Source of the DNA: Mycolicibacterium boenickei | GTDB taxonomy: Bacteria; Actinomycetota; Actinomycetes; Mycobacteriales; Mycobacteriaceae | Assembly: GCF_010731295.1 (NCBI RefSeq) | Contig: NZ_AP022579.1 | Span: 5,208,001-5,272,000 of the forward strand | Length of the DNA stretch: 64,000 nucleotides | Direction of reading: 5' to 3' | Shown here: piece by piece, positions 43,353 to 52,853 of the stretch | Position numbering within the stretch: the stretch's first letter is position 1 | Layout of the letters: the number at the start of each line of letters is the position of its first letter | Position numbers and translations under genes: made by a program | The notes under the pieces: model-generated | What the model was told of the DNA's origin: nothing | What the model saw: only the letters and a program-made list of their open reading frames with translations | Database searches by the model: none

Positions 43353-44183
43353 TTACGAAGCGTCAGTGGATGTTTCGGGCGCAGCAGCGGCGTCGCCCTC
43401 GGCGGTGCCTGCGGTGGCACCGGCCAGCAGTTCCTGCTCCCACTCGGCGAGCGGCTCAGCACCCTCGGCGTCCTGCTTCTCGCCGGCACCCTGGCCGGCG
43501 CGGGCCTGCAGGCCCTCGGCCACCGCGGAGGCGACGACCTTGGTCAGCAGGGCAGCCGAACGGATGGCATCGTCGTTGCCCGGGATCGGGTAGTTGACCT
43601 GGTCGGGATCGCAGTTGGTGTCCAGGATCGCGATGACCGGGATACCCAGCTTGATGGCCTCGTTGACCGCCAGGTGCTCCTTGTTGGTGTCGACGACCCA
43701 GATGGCCGAAGGCACCTTCTGCATGTCGCGGATACCGCCGAGGCTGCGCTCAAGCTTGTTCTTCTCACGCGTGAGCATGAGGATTTCCTTCTTGGTGCGA
43801 CCCTCGAAGCCACCGGTCTGCTCCATGGCCTCGAGCTCCTTGAGGCGCTGCAGGCGCTTGTGCACGGTGGAGAAGTTGGTGAGCATGCCGCCCAGCCAGC
43901 GCTGGTTCACGTAGGGCATGCCGACGCGGGTGGCCTCTTCGGCGATCGATTCCTGCGCCTGCTTCTTGGTGCCAACGAACAGGATGGTGCCACCGTGGGC
44001 GACCGTCTCCTTGACGAACTCGTAGGCCTTGTCGATGTAGGTCAGCGTCTGCTGCAGATCGATGATGTAGATGCCATTGCGGTCGGTGAAGATGAACCGC
44101 TTCATCTTGGGGTTCCAGCGCCGGGTCTGATGCCCGAAGTGGGCGCCGCTGTCCAGCAGCTGCTTCATGGTTACAACAGCCAT
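43353..44183 (-). CDS. rpsB: 30S ribosomal protein S2
   Basis: 276 residues. [42 protein letters not shown] and [14 protein letters not shown] are S2 hallmarks; the C-terminal ~35 residues are an acidic Ala/Glu-rich tail, as in other actinobacteria. The ATG at 44183 follows AAAGGAA; the longer frame upstream is leader sequence. First gene of rpsB-tsf. Confidence 0.98.
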   Translation of the reverse strand: MAVVTMKQLLDSGAHFGHQTRRWNPKMKRFIFTDRNGIYIIDLQQTLTYIDKAYEFVKETVAHGGTILFVGTKKQAQESIAEEATRVGMPYVNQRWLGGMLTNFSTVHKRLQRLKELEAMEQTGGFEGRTKKEILMLTREKNKLERSLGGIRDMQKVPSAIWVVDTNKEHLAVNEAIKLGIPVIAILDTNCDPDQVNYPIPGNDDAIRSAALLTKVVASAVAEGLQARAGQGAGEKQDAEGAEPLAEWEQELLAGATAGTAEGDAAAAPETSTDAS

Positions 44184-44375
44184 GAGTGATGGTTCCTTTG
44201 TATGTCGGTTGTCGCCCGGCGTCGGGTGATGCCAGGCCCTGGTGCCCGCTGGTTGCCGAACCCGATCTGGAATTACCAGGTCAGGACCGTCGGCATCCGG
44301 GTACGACCCCGTTGAGGCAGTCGAATGCGCAGACACGCGAAGTCAGCCCGCAAGCGAGCTGCGGGTAGAAGTTTA
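44184..44375 (-). promoter_or_regulatory. rpsB promoter and long leader
   Basis: On the minus strand a -10-like TAAACT lies at 44375-44370. It is followed by a hairpin with 6-bp arms CCCGCA/TGCGGG (44347-44365), then about 160 nt without a gene up to the rpsB ATG. A long structured leader fits autoregulation of S2, but I cannot match it to a defined S2-binding motif. The remaining part to 44482 is the divergent M23-peptidase promoter side. Confidence 0.45.
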
Positions 44376-44482
44376 CACGCTGCTGGGGGCTGCTTTTACC
44401 ACGCCGCAAAGCCGGACGCATTCATCCACAGCCCCCGATTTGGGGCTTTCGCCCGGCCCGGTGCCGGCGCTGGACTGGAGTC

Positions 44483-44980
44483 GTGAGGTTCGCCGCGACA
44501 GTACTGACACTCGGATTGGTGTGGACATGGCCCGCCACCGCCCACGCCGAAGGGTCGCGCCTGCAGTGGCCGGTCTCCCCGCGGCCAGCGGTGACCAGGG
44601 GTTTCGATGCCCCGTCCCCCAACTGGAACCGTGGCCATCGAGGCGTCGACCTCGCTGCCGCTCCGCAACAACCCGTCTATGCCGCGGGCCCGGGCACTGT
44701 GGTGTTCGCCGGGGTACTGGCCGGACGCCCGGTGGTCTCACTCGCCCACCCCGGTGGGCTGCGCACCAGCTACGAACCGCTGCAGGCCGCGGTGCGGCCC
44801 GGCCAGGCGGTGAGCACAGGGCAGCTGCTGGGCTCCCTGCTGGCCGGGCATCCCGGTTGTCCGGTCGCAGCCTGCCTGCACTGGGGCGCGATGTGGGGGC
44901 CGGCCTCCCAGGCGGAGTACGTCAACCCGCTCGGGCTGCTCGCCGAGACCCCGCTCCGGCTCAAGCCGCTGGGTGGGTGA
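44483..44980 (+). CDS. Secreted M23-family peptidase-like protein
   Basis: 165 residues with a cleavable signal peptide (TVLTLGLVWTWPATAHA, cut near residue 22) and one M23 (lysostaphin/LytM) domain. Zinc-site elements are NRGHRGVDLAA (HxxxD) and CLHWGAMWG (HxH reduced to LHWG), so the third metal ligand may be altered. It may cleave or only bind peptidoglycan peptides. GTG start. Divergent from rpsB, as Rv2891 is in M. tuberculosis. Confidence 0.85.
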   Translation: MRFAATVLTLGLVWTWPATAHAEGSRLQWPVSPRPAVTRGFDAPSPNWNRGHRGVDLAAAPQQPVYAAGPGTVVFAGVLAGRPVVSLAHPGGLRTSYEPLQAAVRPGQAVSTGQLLGSLLAGHPGCPVAACLHWGAMWGPASQAEYVNPLGLLAETPLRLKPLGG

Positions 44981-44989
44981 CCCCTGCAC

Positions 44990-45052
44990 CGCGAGCGTGC
45001 GTGTCTGCCGCCCGCCGCGCCGCCGAACAGCAGCGGTTTGCGCACGCTCGCG
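44990..45052. terminator. Long-range inverted repeat
   Basis: Perfect 12-bp arms CGCGAGCGTGCG (44990-45001) and CGCACGCTCGCG (45041-45052) with a GC-rich 39-nt interior, between two co-directional genes. It could end the M23-gene transcript before the LLM oxidoreductase. Confidence 0.5.
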
Positions 45053-45071
45053 CGGCAGCCAGTGCGGCCTA

Positions 45072-46049
45072 ATGTCGGAACATATGAGCATCGCGTCGCA
45101 ATCCCACCGCAACCGTCCTTTGCGCTGCGGGCTGCACACCGCGCTGCCCCGCGGTGCGGAGTTCGCCGAGTTCGCGATCTCTGTCGAACAAGCCGGGTTC
45201 GATGTGCTGACCATTCCCGATCATCTGGCGCCGACACTGGCTCCGTTCAGCGGCGCCGCCACTGCCTGCGCGGTCACCTCGACTCTGCGCACCGGCACGC
45301 TGGTGCTCAACAACGATCTGCGCCATCCGGTCGACACGGCCAGGGAAACCGTGAGCGTGGCAGCACTGTCCGGTGGCAGGTTTGAGCTGGGGCTCGGTGC
45401 GGGCCACATGAAATCCGAGTACGACGCCGCCGGGCTGAAATTCGATCCCGGTGCCACGCGGGTGGACCGTCTGATCGAGTCCGTCCAGGTGATCCGCCCA
45501 CTGCTGGCCGGCGAGCCGGTCGACGTCGACGGCGCCCACTTCTGTGTGCGGGCCGCCGCGGGCGAGCTGGTCGCCGCTCCCGGGGTCGACGTGCCGCTGC
45601 TCATCGGCGGCAACGGCACCCGGGTCCTGCAGCTGGCCGGCAGGGTCGCCGATATCGCCGGGCTGGCCGGGTTCAGCCACAACCACGACGCCACCGAGGT
45701 GCGGCTGACCCATTTCGATGCCGCCGGGTTGCTGGACCGGATCGCCGTGGTGCGCGAGGCAGCCGGTGACCGTTTCGAGGACATCGAACTGAACGCGCTC
45801 ATCCAGTTCGTGGTGCACACCGGGAATCCGGCGGAGGCCGCCGCGGAACTGGCAGGCCCGCTGAAGGCCGATCCAGAACTGTTGCTGGAATCCCCGTTCG
45901 TTCTGCTGGGCACCTACGAGCAAATGGCGGAGGCATTGATCGACCGTCAGCGCCGATTCGGCGTCAGCTATTGGAGTGTGTTCGACGCATGGCCGGGCCG
46001 TGAATCAGCGTTGCCGCACCTGACCGAGGTGCTCAAGCTGTTGCGTTGA
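45072..46049 (+). CDS. LLM-class F420-dependent oxidoreductase
   Basis: About 325 residues with a luciferase-like TIM barrel: GLHTALPRGAEFAEFAISVEQAGFDVLTIPDHL, TGTLVLNNDLRHPVDTARETVSVAALSGGRFELGLGAGHMKSEYDAAG. The F420-dependent TIGR03621-like group matches best. Position between the M23 gene and xerC corresponds to Rv2893. ATGs at 45072 and 45084 are both possible. Its 3' end overlaps the convergent hydrolase by 17 bp. Confidence 0.86.
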   Translation: MSEHMSIASQSHRNRPLRCGLHTALPRGAEFAEFAISVEQAGFDVLTIPDHLAPTLAPFSGAATACAVTSTLRTGTLVLNNDLRHPVDTARETVSVAALSGGRFELGLGAGHMKSEYDAAGLKFDPGATRVDRLIESVQVIRPLLAGEPVDVDGAHFCVRAAAGELVAAPGVDVPLLIGGNGTRVLQLAGRVADIAGLAGFSHNHDATEVRLTHFDAAGLLDRIAVVREAAGDRFEDIELNALIQFVVHTGNPAEAAAELAGPLKADPELLLESPFVLLGTYEQMAEALIDRQRRFGVSYWSVFDAWPGRESALPHLTEVLKLLR

Positions 46050-46902
46050 TGTCCTGCAGAAAAGTGGTCATCGCGTCGAGCACGACATCCGGCTGGTCGC
46101 GCTGAACCCAATGTCCGGCACCTGCAACAACTTTGAGGTGGCCGTCCGGGATCAGCTCGGCAGCGGCGCGGGCCCGCGCGACGGGAACGCCGGGGTCGCG
46201 GTCGCCGTGGATGACGAGGGTGGGGCAGCTCAGCTCGTCGAGTCGGGACGTGTAGTCGGTACGCAGCAGGTTCCACCGCACCTGGTCGCGCTGCCATTGT
46301 TCGAACGCGTCGAATCCACCGGGTTGTGCCGCCGCGGTCATGATCTCGTCCATCAACGCGTCGGTCAGCTGTCGCGGATCCCTGATCAGCGCGCGCATGC
46401 TGCGGGTCATCGCGGCACGGTTGCCGCCTGCCCAACGGGTCACCGCACCGAGCAGGCCGGTCCGCAGCATCCCCCAGGTGGCCAGCTGGCGGAATCCCGA
46501 CAGCCGTCCGCCCGACAACCGGGGCATGATGCCGTAGCTGCCCAGCAGCATCGCGCCGGTCACCCCTTCGGGCCGGCCCAGAACATGGCCGATCGTCATA
46601 CCGCCGCCGAGCGACAATCCGCCGATCACGTAGCGGTCCAACTGCATCGCACCGACGAACTCCCCCACGTAGGCGACCAACCGGTCCTGCGTGACCGGTT
46701 GTCGCGCCTGCGGGCTCCGGCCGTAGCCCGGGTGGTCCGGGGCGAGGACGCGATAACCCGCTTCGGCCAAACGGGGACCGATGCCGCCCCAGGACAACGA
46801 GGCGTTGTCCACGCCGCCGCCGTGCAGCAACACCACCACAGCCGAAACGGGTTGTCGGGGCACCCAACTGAGATACGAGACGGGTCCGGAGGGCAGGTCC
46901 AC
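46033..46902 (-). CDS. Alpha/beta-fold hydrolase
   Basis: 289 residues (from the GTG at 46902). HGGG oxyanion region (VVLLHGGGVDNASLSW), nucleophile GLSLGGG, and a C-terminal HGDRDPGVPVARARA/GAGHWVQRDQPD pair supplying Asp and His. Class: epoxide-hydrolase/haloalkane-dehalogenase-like esterases. The start is uncertain: an AGGAG lies upstream but only ATC or GCG codons are at proper spacing from it, while GTG 46902 is 17 nt away. Downstream of xerC by 46 bp on the same strand. Confidence 0.82.
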   Translation of the reverse strand: MDLPSGPVSYLSWVPRQPVSAVVVLLHGGGVDNASLSWGGIGPRLAEAGYRVLAPDHPGYGRSPQARQPVTQDRLVAYVGEFVGAMQLDRYVIGGLSLGGGMTIGHVLGRPEGVTGAMLLGSYGIMPRLSGGRLSGFRQLATWGMLRTGLLGAVTRWAGGNRAAMTRSMRALIRDPRQLTDALMDEIMTAAAQPGGFDAFEQWQRDQVRWNLLRTDYTSRLDELSCPTLVIHGDRDPGVPVARARAAAELIPDGHLKVVAGAGHWVQRDQPDVVLDAMTTFLQDINATA

Positions 46903-46948
46903 AGTGGATCGGATCGCGAGTTCTCCTGTCTTCGTTGGTTTCGCGGTG

Positions 46949-47845
46949 TCAGGCGCGCGGGTGCGCTTGGTCGTGCACCGCACGCAGCCGTTCGACGGTG
47001 ACGTGGGTGTAGAGCTGTGTGGTGGCAAGCGAGGTGTGACCCAGCAGTTCCTGCACGATGCGCAGGTCGGCACCGCCTTCGAGCAGGTGGGTGGCCGCGC
47101 TGTGGCGCAGCCCGTGGGGTCCGATGTCGGGGGCACCGTCGACGGCGGAGACGGTCTGATGTACCACTGTGCGGGCCTGGCGCGGGTCGAGCCGTTTACC
47201 CCGGGCACCGAGCAGCAGCGCCGGACCGGAGTCGGCAGAGGCGAGCGCGGGACGCCCTTCAGTGAGCCAGGCCGTCAACGCGACATGGGCCGGTTCGCCG
47301 AATGGGACCGTACGCTGCTTGTTTCCCTTGCCCAGCACCTGAAGCACCCGGCGTGAGGTGTCGATGTCGTCGATGTCCAACCCACACAATTCGCTGACGC
47401 GAATACCCGTGGCGTACAGCATCTCCACGATCAGCCGGTCCCGCAACGCCAGCGGATCACCCTCGCGGGCAGCAGAATTCATCGCCTCCATGGCGTCGAT
47501 CGCCTGATCGCGACGGAGCACCGCAGGCAACGTGCGGTGTGCCTTGGGGACCTGGAGCCGAGCGGCAGCGTCCTCTGGTAGCAGTCCCCGGCGGGCCGCC
47601 CAGGTGCAGAAGGTCTTCACCGTCGAGGTGCGCCGCGCCAACGTGGTCCGCGCCGCTCCGGCCGCGGCCTGACCGGCCAGCCACGACCGCAGCCTCGGCA
47701 GGGTCACCGTCTCCATGCCACCACCGGTGAAGTCGAAGAATGCCGACAGGTCACCCCGGTACGCCCGCCGCGTGTGTTCGGACCGGCCGCGTTGCAGCGC
47801 CAGGTATTCGTCGAACTCGGCGAGTACTTCCGGGACTGCGGGCAC
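46949..47845 (-). CDS. xerC: Tyrosine recombinase XerC
   Basis: 298-residue site-specific recombinase that resolves chromosome dimers at dif. Catalytic set present: R149 (ATGIRVSEL), K173 (GKGNKQR), H244 and R247 ([10 protein letters not shown]), H270 (LGHTS) and nucleophile Y279 (TQLYTH). The N-terminal SAM-like domain is normal. Same locus as Rv2894c, so it is the housekeeping XerC and not a phage or integron integrase. Confidence 0.95.
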   Translation of the reverse strand: MPAVPEVLAEFDEYLALQRGRSEHTRRAYRGDLSAFFDFTGGGMETVTLPRLRSWLAGQAAAGAARTTLARRTSTVKTFCTWAARRGLLPEDAAARLQVPKAHRTLPAVLRRDQAIDAMEAMNSAAREGDPLALRDRLIVEMLYATGIRVSELCGLDIDDIDTSRRVLQVLGKGNKQRTVPFGEPAHVALTAWLTEGRPALASADSGPALLLGARGKRLDPRQARTVVHQTVSAVDGAPDIGPHGLRHSAATHLLEGGADLRIVQELLGHTSLATTQLYTHVTVERLRAVHDQAHPRA

Positions 47846-47913
47846 CCTGCCACGGTGGCAGAAGTCCGGCCGGCCTGCACCCGACGCGCCGGACCGCTAC
47901 CCGCGCGTGACCA

Positions 47914-49836
47914 TCACGGGTTCATCTCGTAGCGGCCGGCCAGTCCACGCACGGCGGTCACCACACGATCGCGGCGCGCGGCGTCGGCCATGGGCTGCCT
48001 GACAATGTCGAGGGCGCGCTGTTGCTGCACGGCGGTGGCATCCGGATGGCAGTGCAGCTTGGTCGCGTGCGTGGACATGTCGGTGACGAGCACCTCGAAC
48101 AGCTGGTCGATCAGATCGGCGTCCGCACCCTCGATCTCGGCCTGCTCCAGGATCAGCTGGGCGTACGGGATCAGGGTGAACATCTCACCGATCGCGAACA
48201 GGAAGTCCACGTTGCGTTGCTGCTCGGCGTTCGGTGTCGCCACCGCGAGCAGCGTCTGCAAGGCCAGGGCCTGGTCGAGGAACACCGCGACGTTCGGCGC
48301 CGACGAGTATCCACTCAGCACCGACTGCCAGTCCCCGAACCGAATTTTCGCCAGCCCACTGCTCGGCCCCTGACGGAACAGGAAGTCGTCGTTGGCGGCG
48401 TCCCGGCGGGTGGGGATCTCCGGCACGCGGGCCAACAGCGGTTTGAGTTGCGGAATACGCTGTGCTAGTGGAGATCCCGCCATGGCGCCACCCGCGGCCC
48501 GCAGGCCGCCGGCGAGTGCGCCCAGCACCGGGCCCGGCGCCTTACCGACGGGCAATGCGGACAGCGCCGCAAGTCCGATGCTCGACGCGCCGAACATGTA
48601 GTTCTGCATGAACTTCAGCGACAGCGCCATGTTGACGTGCACCGTGCCTTCCAGCCGCGGCAGGCCGGTGAGTCCCAGCAGCGCCATGGTGAAGTACATG
48701 TCGGACTCGAAGGCGCGCGCGGCGATCGTGTCGGCGAGCAGGGTGACGATCTTCTCGCCCTCGCGGGTGACGTTCATCTTCTCGATCGCATTGAACAACA
48801 GGTAGCGACGATCGTCCGGGCTCGCGCTGCGCATGTAGTCGATGGCCCGCTCGCTGTACAGCTTCATCCCGACCAGCCGCGCATAGCCGTCGGCGAGCAT
48901 CCGGCGGATCTGAGGGAATTCGGTGACCCGCTGGCCGAACAGCACCCGGTTCTCGGCATGGGTGACGGCCTCGTACATGGCATGCTCACAGGCTCCGATG
49001 GCGCCGAATCCCAAGTTGAACTTGCCGATGTTCACGGTGTTGATCGCGGCGTTGAACGCGGCCTTGCCCTCGTGCAGGATGTCTTCGGCGGTGACCGGAT
49101 AGTCCTCCAGATCGAACGCCGCGACGTACATCTGGCCGTCGACCACGTTCTTGCGCAGGTGGTAGCTCGGATGTTGGCTGTCAGCGGCGAAGAACAGGTA
49201 GCCCTCGAAGTCCTCCGGCGGGCGGCGCCGATCGAGATCAGAACTGTCGATGATCGGTTTGTCGGAGCGACGGCCGAATACCGAGACCATGCCGGCGAGG
49301 TTCCCGTTGCCGATGTAGTACTTGCCACCGGTCGCGGTGTATGAACCATCGGGGCCGGGCTCCAGCACCATGTCGGTCGAATAGACGTCGGCGCCGTGGG
49401 ACTGCTCGGAGAGTCCGAACGCGAAGATCTCCCCCGAATCAAGCAGGGCGGCAGCCTTTTTGCGTGCGACCTCGTTCTCCGATTGCCAGATCGGTCCGAG
49501 TCCGAGGATGGTGACCTGCCAGACATACCAGTACTGCATGCCGTAGAAGCCGAGGATCTGGCTGTACATGGCATTGCGTGCGGTGTCCCAGCGCTTGTGG
49601 GGATCGCCGTCAGCCTCCGACGCGGGCGTCAGGAATGTCGCGAAGATGGCCTCCCGCTTGACCAGGTCGAGAAAATCGCTGTACCAGACCCGATCCCGGT
49701 CCTGCTGCTTGAGCCACCGCTTGCCGTGAGACTCGAAGAAGTCGATGGTGGCCCGGAAGATCTCCCGCGTTCGGGCGTCGAACTGATCGAATTCGGTCCG
49801 GTTCGGGTCGAACAGGACATCGGATCGTGTGGTCAC
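47914..49836 (-). CDS. Large acyl-CoA dehydrogenase/oxidase-like flavoprotein
   Basis: 640 residues, longer than ordinary acyl-CoA dehydrogenases and close to acyl-CoA oxidases. FAFGLSEQSHGADVYSTDM and GGKYYIGNGNLAGMVSVFGRR are the FAD/substrate segments; GFGAIGACEHAMYEAVTHAENRVLFGQRVTEFPQIRRMLAD is the helical domain. The GTG start overlaps the MpaB-like stop as GTGA. With the TetR and MpaB-like genes it forms a three-gene operon, perhaps for oxidising an unusual lipid or isoprenoid; substrate unknown. Confidence 0.88.
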   Translation of the reverse strand: MTTRSDVLFDPNRTEFDQFDARTREIFRATIDFFESHGKRWLKQQDRDRVWYSDFLDLVKREAIFATFLTPASEADGDPHKRWDTARNAMYSQILGFYGMQYWYVWQVTILGLGPIWQSENEVARKKAAALLDSGEIFAFGLSEQSHGADVYSTDMVLEPGPDGSYTATGGKYYIGNGNLAGMVSVFGRRSDKPIIDSSDLDRRRPPEDFEGYLFFAADSQHPSYHLRKNVVDGQMYVAAFDLEDYPVTAEDILHEGKAAFNAAINTVNIGKFNLGFGAIGACEHAMYEAVTHAENRVLFGQRVTEFPQIRRMLADGYARLVGMKLYSERAIDYMRSASPDDRRYLLFNAIEKMNVTREGEKIVTLLADTIAARAFESDMYFTMALLGLTGLPRLEGTVHVNMALSLKFMQNYMFGASSIGLAALSALPVGKAPGPVLGALAGGLRAAGGAMAGSPLAQRIPQLKPLLARVPEIPTRRDAANDDFLFRQGPSSGLAKIRFGDWQSVLSGYSSAPNVAVFLDQALALQTLLAVATPNAEQQRNVDFLFAIGEMFTLIPYAQLILEQAEIEGADADLIDQLFEVLVTDMSTHATKLHCHPDATAVQQQRALDIVRQPMADAARRDRVVTAVRGLAGRYEMNP

Positions 49837-50879
49837 GCCAAACTCCCTAGGTAAGTCTGAGATTCGATGAGTCCTTCGTCACTGGGCAGTTGGCCCTGGC
49901 CGAACACCCGCTCATGCTGGCGGGCCCGCAGCTCCTGGTGCGCGTCGGCGGGTTTGGGATAGCCGTAGCGCCTGCGCCCTTCCTCGGGGCTGAGCACTTC
50001 GTTGGACCGCGGCGGGATGCCCATGATGTAGGGGCCGGCGATCGGCACCACGGACGGCGCAATGATCTTGGCCACCAACAGCTTCAGCCGTGGCACGCGG
50101 TTGACCACACCGAAGCCCAGCTTCAGTACGGGCCGCACCGCCCAATCCACCAGGCGTGGCTGGTCGAATCCGCTGAGCCGGCGCATCCACCGGGGCATGG
50201 TGGCGATGGTTCCGGCCCGCAGGAACCAGTTGAGGATCTCGACGGCCGGCCTTGCGAGGCGCGGCGCGGGCGGCAGCACCACCTTGGCGTTGAGCAGATG
50301 GTCCATCATGGCGCGGGCGGCTTCGCTGACCGCGAGGTGCGGCCGCATCTGCTCGAAGTAGGCGTTGATGCCTTCGCGGGTCCGCGGTACGTCGGCCGGA
50401 TCGCAGGTCTGGAACTCGGCGGCTCGTGCACAGTCCTGCCAGTAGCGGGCCTCTTCCTCTGCCGTCAGCTTGCCGCCGCCGTAGAGTTCATACGCCTTGA
50501 GCACGGAGTGCCAGCCGGTGAGCAGGATCCACAGCTGCGAGTGAGGATCGTTGGCGTCGTACTTGTTGCCGCTCAGCGGCTCGGTACCGATGGCTTTCGA
50601 GTGCACTTTGACCAGGACGTCGGCGGCCTTGAGCACCGATTCGGTGTCGGCGAAGGCGACCATGGCGAAGTAGCGGACGGTCCGGTCGTAACGGGTGCGC
50701 GGCCGGTCGTAGTTGGCGCCGGTGGTGTCGACCGCGGCGATCAGGGCAGGGTCGAGTTCCTCGACCACGACGGCGCGTTGCAGCCCGATGATCGGTGTGG
50801 TGGCGTGGCCCCAGACCTTCCACGTCACCGAATCCGGCCCGAAGAACCCGTAATCAGCCATCGGCTGGAGATCAGACAT
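49833..50879 (-). CDS. MpaB-family oxygenase (DUF2236)
   Basis: 348 residues of the DUF2236/MpaB family, which also includes the fold of latex-clearing (rubber) oxygenase. Family features are GFFGPDSVTWKVWGHATTPIIGLQRAVVVEELDPALIAAV at the N-terminus and RTVRYFAMVAFAD. Members bind heme b and carry out oxidative cleavage. The ATG at 50879 has GAGGAG upstream; the longer frame is spurious. Between a TetR gene (22 bp) and the acyl-CoA dehydrogenase (4-bp overlap). Confidence 0.85.
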   Translation of the reverse strand: MSDLQPMADYGFFGPDSVTWKVWGHATTPIIGLQRAVVVEELDPALIAAVDTTGANYDRPRTRYDRTVRYFAMVAFADTESVLKAADVLVKVHSKAIGTEPLSGNKYDANDPHSQLWILLTGWHSVLKAYELYGGGKLTAEEEARYWQDCARAAEFQTCDPADVPRTREGINAYFEQMRPHLAVSEAARAMMDHLLNAKVVLPPAPRLARPAVEILNWFLRAGTIATMPRWMRRLSGFDQPRLVDWAVRPVLKLGFGVVNRVPRLKLLVAKIIAPSVVPIAGPYIMGIPPRSNEVLSPEEGRRRYGYPKPADAHQELRARQHERVFGQGQLPSDEGLIESQTYLGSLA

Positions 50880-50901
50880 GGGACAACTCCTCTGTACTGG
50901 G

Positions 50902-51525
50902 TCAGGCGGTACGAAACGCCCGATAGGTGGCCGATCCGATGAACTCACCCAATGTGGTTGGGGTCCAGTCTTTTCCGTCGTCGTGCAGTAAGGTCCGCAC
51001 CGCGCCCTCACAGGTGGACACGAACTGCTCGACCAGCACCGGCAGCTTCTTGTCGGCGTCGACGGTGCCCCAGCGTTGCAGCGTGGGCGCCAGCCGCTTG
51101 GAAACCTTGCCGATCATCACGGCACGGCCGTTGCGGAAGTGTTTGGCCACGGCCGGGTCCGGATCGGCACTCATGACGAGCCGCCAGGAATCGGGCCTGC
51201 CTGCGACCGTCTCGAGCAACGCCTGGAAGCCCTCCACGAACACGGTCTCGTCGGCATTCGCGCGACCGTAGGGCAGTGCGTCGATCGCCCCTTGGATCAG
51301 CAGTCCCAGCTCCCGCTCGAGCAGTGCCCGCAGCAGTTCGACCCGGTCGGCAAAACACGAGTACACCACCGGGCGGGTGACCTTGAGCCGCTGCGCCACC
51401 GCACCGATCGTGACGGCCGCGACCCCCTCGGACACCGCGATCGCCAGGGCCGCATCGAGTACCTGCGGGCGCCGTCGCTCGGGGCCCAGGTGCGCGGCCC
51501 GCTCGCGAACGGTTTCTACACTCAT
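50902..51525 (-). CDS. TetR-family regulator of the MpaB/ACAD operon
   Basis: 207 residues with an N-terminal HTH (VTIGAVAQRLKVTRPVVYSCFADRVELLRALLE) and a C-terminal ligand domain (EGFQALLETVAGRPDSWRLVM). First gene of the operon with the MpaB-like oxygenase and acyl-CoA dehydrogenase, so probably an autorepressor. Just upstream on the minus strand is TAGCAT, fitting a -10 box, and an A/T-rich GAATATTC palindrome that could be its operator. Confidence 0.87.
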   Translation of the reverse strand: MSVETVRERAAHLGPERRRPQVLDAALAIAVSEGVAAVTIGAVAQRLKVTRPVVYSCFADRVELLRALLERELGLLIQGAIDALPYGRANADETVFVEGFQALLETVAGRPDSWRLVMSADPDPAVAKHFRNGRAVMIGKVSKRLAPTLQRWGTVDADKKLPVLVEQFVSTCEGAVRTLLHDDGKDWTPTTLGEFIGSATYRAFRTA

Positions 51526-51592
51526 GAAGGAAAATGCTACACCGATGAATATTCTCAGCGCCAGAGCCGCCCACCTGGGAATTTGTGGTTTC

Positions 51593-51642
51593 TTGTCACG
51601 CTGGAGTGGCTGTCAGCCCCCAGTGCCACTCCAGCGTGACAA
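51593..51642. terminator. Perfect 18-bp-stem hairpin
   Basis: Arms TTGTCACGCTGGAGTGGC (51593-51610) and its exact inverse (51625-51642) around 14 nt. It begins 4 bp after the stop of the lactate-monooxygenase-like gene and separates it from the TetR operon. No U-tract. Confidence 0.7.
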
Positions 51643-51645
51643 AGG

Positions 51646-52806
51646 TCAGTCGACCCGGTGCAGCGCCTCGGGCGTGAGATCGGCCAGCGTCGGGTACCCG
51701 TCGACGCCCATGATCAGATCGGCCTCGGCGAGCAGCGAACGCAGCACGTGCACGATGCCGTCGGCCCCTCCCAGCGCCAGCCCGTACGCGTACGGGCGGC
51801 CCACACCGACGGCGGTGGCCCCCAAGGCGAGCGCCTTGACGATGTCGGCGCCGTTGCGGATCCCCGAGTCGAACAACACCGGCAGTCCGTCGGCGGCCTC
51901 GACCACTCCGGGCAGGCAGTCGATCGCGGGCAGGCCGCCGTTGGCTTGGCGCCCACCGTGATTGGAGCAGTAGATCCCGTCGACGCCGCCGTCCTTGGCC
52001 CGCCGCACGTCGTCGGGATGACAGATGCCCTTGAGGATCAGCGGCAGTTTCGTCAGCGACCGCAGCCAGGGCAGGTCGTCCCAGGTGAGCGGATTGCCGA
52101 ACAGGCTGACCCAGCGCAGCACGGTGGCCTGCGGGTTCTCTTCGGGCGGCTGCGGCAGCCCGGCCCGGAACACCGGGTCACTGGTGTAGTTGGCCAGGCA
52201 TTTGCCCCGCAGCTGCGGGAAGTTGGAGGTGGCCAGATCCCGCGGCCGCCAACCCGGTACCCAGGTGTCGAGCGTGACGACGATGCCCTTGAACCCGGCT
52301 TTCTCTGCGCGCTGGACCAGACTGGCGGCAAGGTCCTTGTCGGTCGGTGTGTACAGCTGGAAAAAGCCTGGGGTGTCACCGAATTCGGCGGCGACGTCCT
52401 CGAGCGGGTCCTCGGTCAGGGTGGACAACACCATCGGCACCCCGGTGCGCGCGGCAGCACGGGCACCGGCCAGATCGCCGTGACCGTCCTGTCCGCAGAT
52501 GCCCAGCACCCCGATCGGCGCCATGAACAACGGCGAGGCCAGCTTGAGCCCGAACAGGTCGACGGACAGGTCCCGTTCCCGGTGGGCGTTGAACATGCGC
52601 GGCATCAGACCCCACCGGTCGAACGCGGTGCGGTTCACCTGCTGGGTACGTTCGTCGCCCGCTCCCCCGGCCACGTAGGACCAGATCGAGGCAGGCATCG
52701 CGGCTTGAGCTTTGGCCTCCAGCCCCGCGTAGTCCATCGGCATGGTCGGCAGCACGCCGGACAGCCCCTGCAGGTAGATCTCGAGTTGGTAATCGCCGTA
52801 TGCCAT
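51646..52806 (-). CDS. Lactate 2-monooxygenase-like FMN enzyme
   Basis: 386-residue alpha-hydroxy-acid oxidase. The N-terminus [34 protein letters not shown] and the segments [38 protein letters not shown] and [13 protein letters not shown] follow the M. smegmatis lactate 2-monooxygenase closely (from memory). That enzyme turns L-lactate and O2 into acetate, CO2 and water. The ATG at 52806 gives this N-terminus; the longer frame is spurious. Distinct from the second hydroxy-acid oxidase at 10810 (GGRQLNG). 47 bp downstream of viuB. Confidence 0.85.
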   Translation of the reverse strand: MAYGDYQLEIYLQGLSGVLPTMPMDYAGLEAKAQAAMPASIWSYVAGGAGDERTQQVNRTAFDRWGLMPRMFNAHRERDLSVDLFGLKLASPLFMAPIGVLGICGQDGHGDLAGARAAARTGVPMVLSTLTEDPLEDVAAEFGDTPGFFQLYTPTDKDLAASLVQRAEKAGFKGIVVTLDTWVPGWRPRDLATSNFPQLRGKCLANYTSDPVFRAGLPQPPEENPQATVLRWVSLFGNPLTWDDLPWLRSLTKLPLILKGICHPDDVRRAKDGGVDGIYCSNHGGRQANGGLPAIDCLPGVVEAADGLPVLFDSGIRNGADIVKALALGATAVGVGRPYAYGLALGGADGIVHVLRSLLAEADLIMGVDGYPTLADLTPEALHRVD

Positions 52807-52853
52807 GACGGCTACCTTGCCATCCCGGGGCCGGCCGGTACCCGCACCCAGGT

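Noticed and set aside
44396..44741. Minus-strand open frames opposite the M23 gene
   Set aside because: Arg/Pro-rich shadow frames typical of high-GC antisense; the plus-strand frame has a signal peptide and M23 motifs.
46903..47208. Longer start for the alpha/beta hydrolase
   Set aside because: The extension overlaps xerC in another frame and has no hydrolase-like sequence, though the exact start remains uncertain.
46949..47845. Phage or integron integrase
   Set aside because: All features and the syntenic position match the housekeeping XerC; no att sites or phage genes are near.
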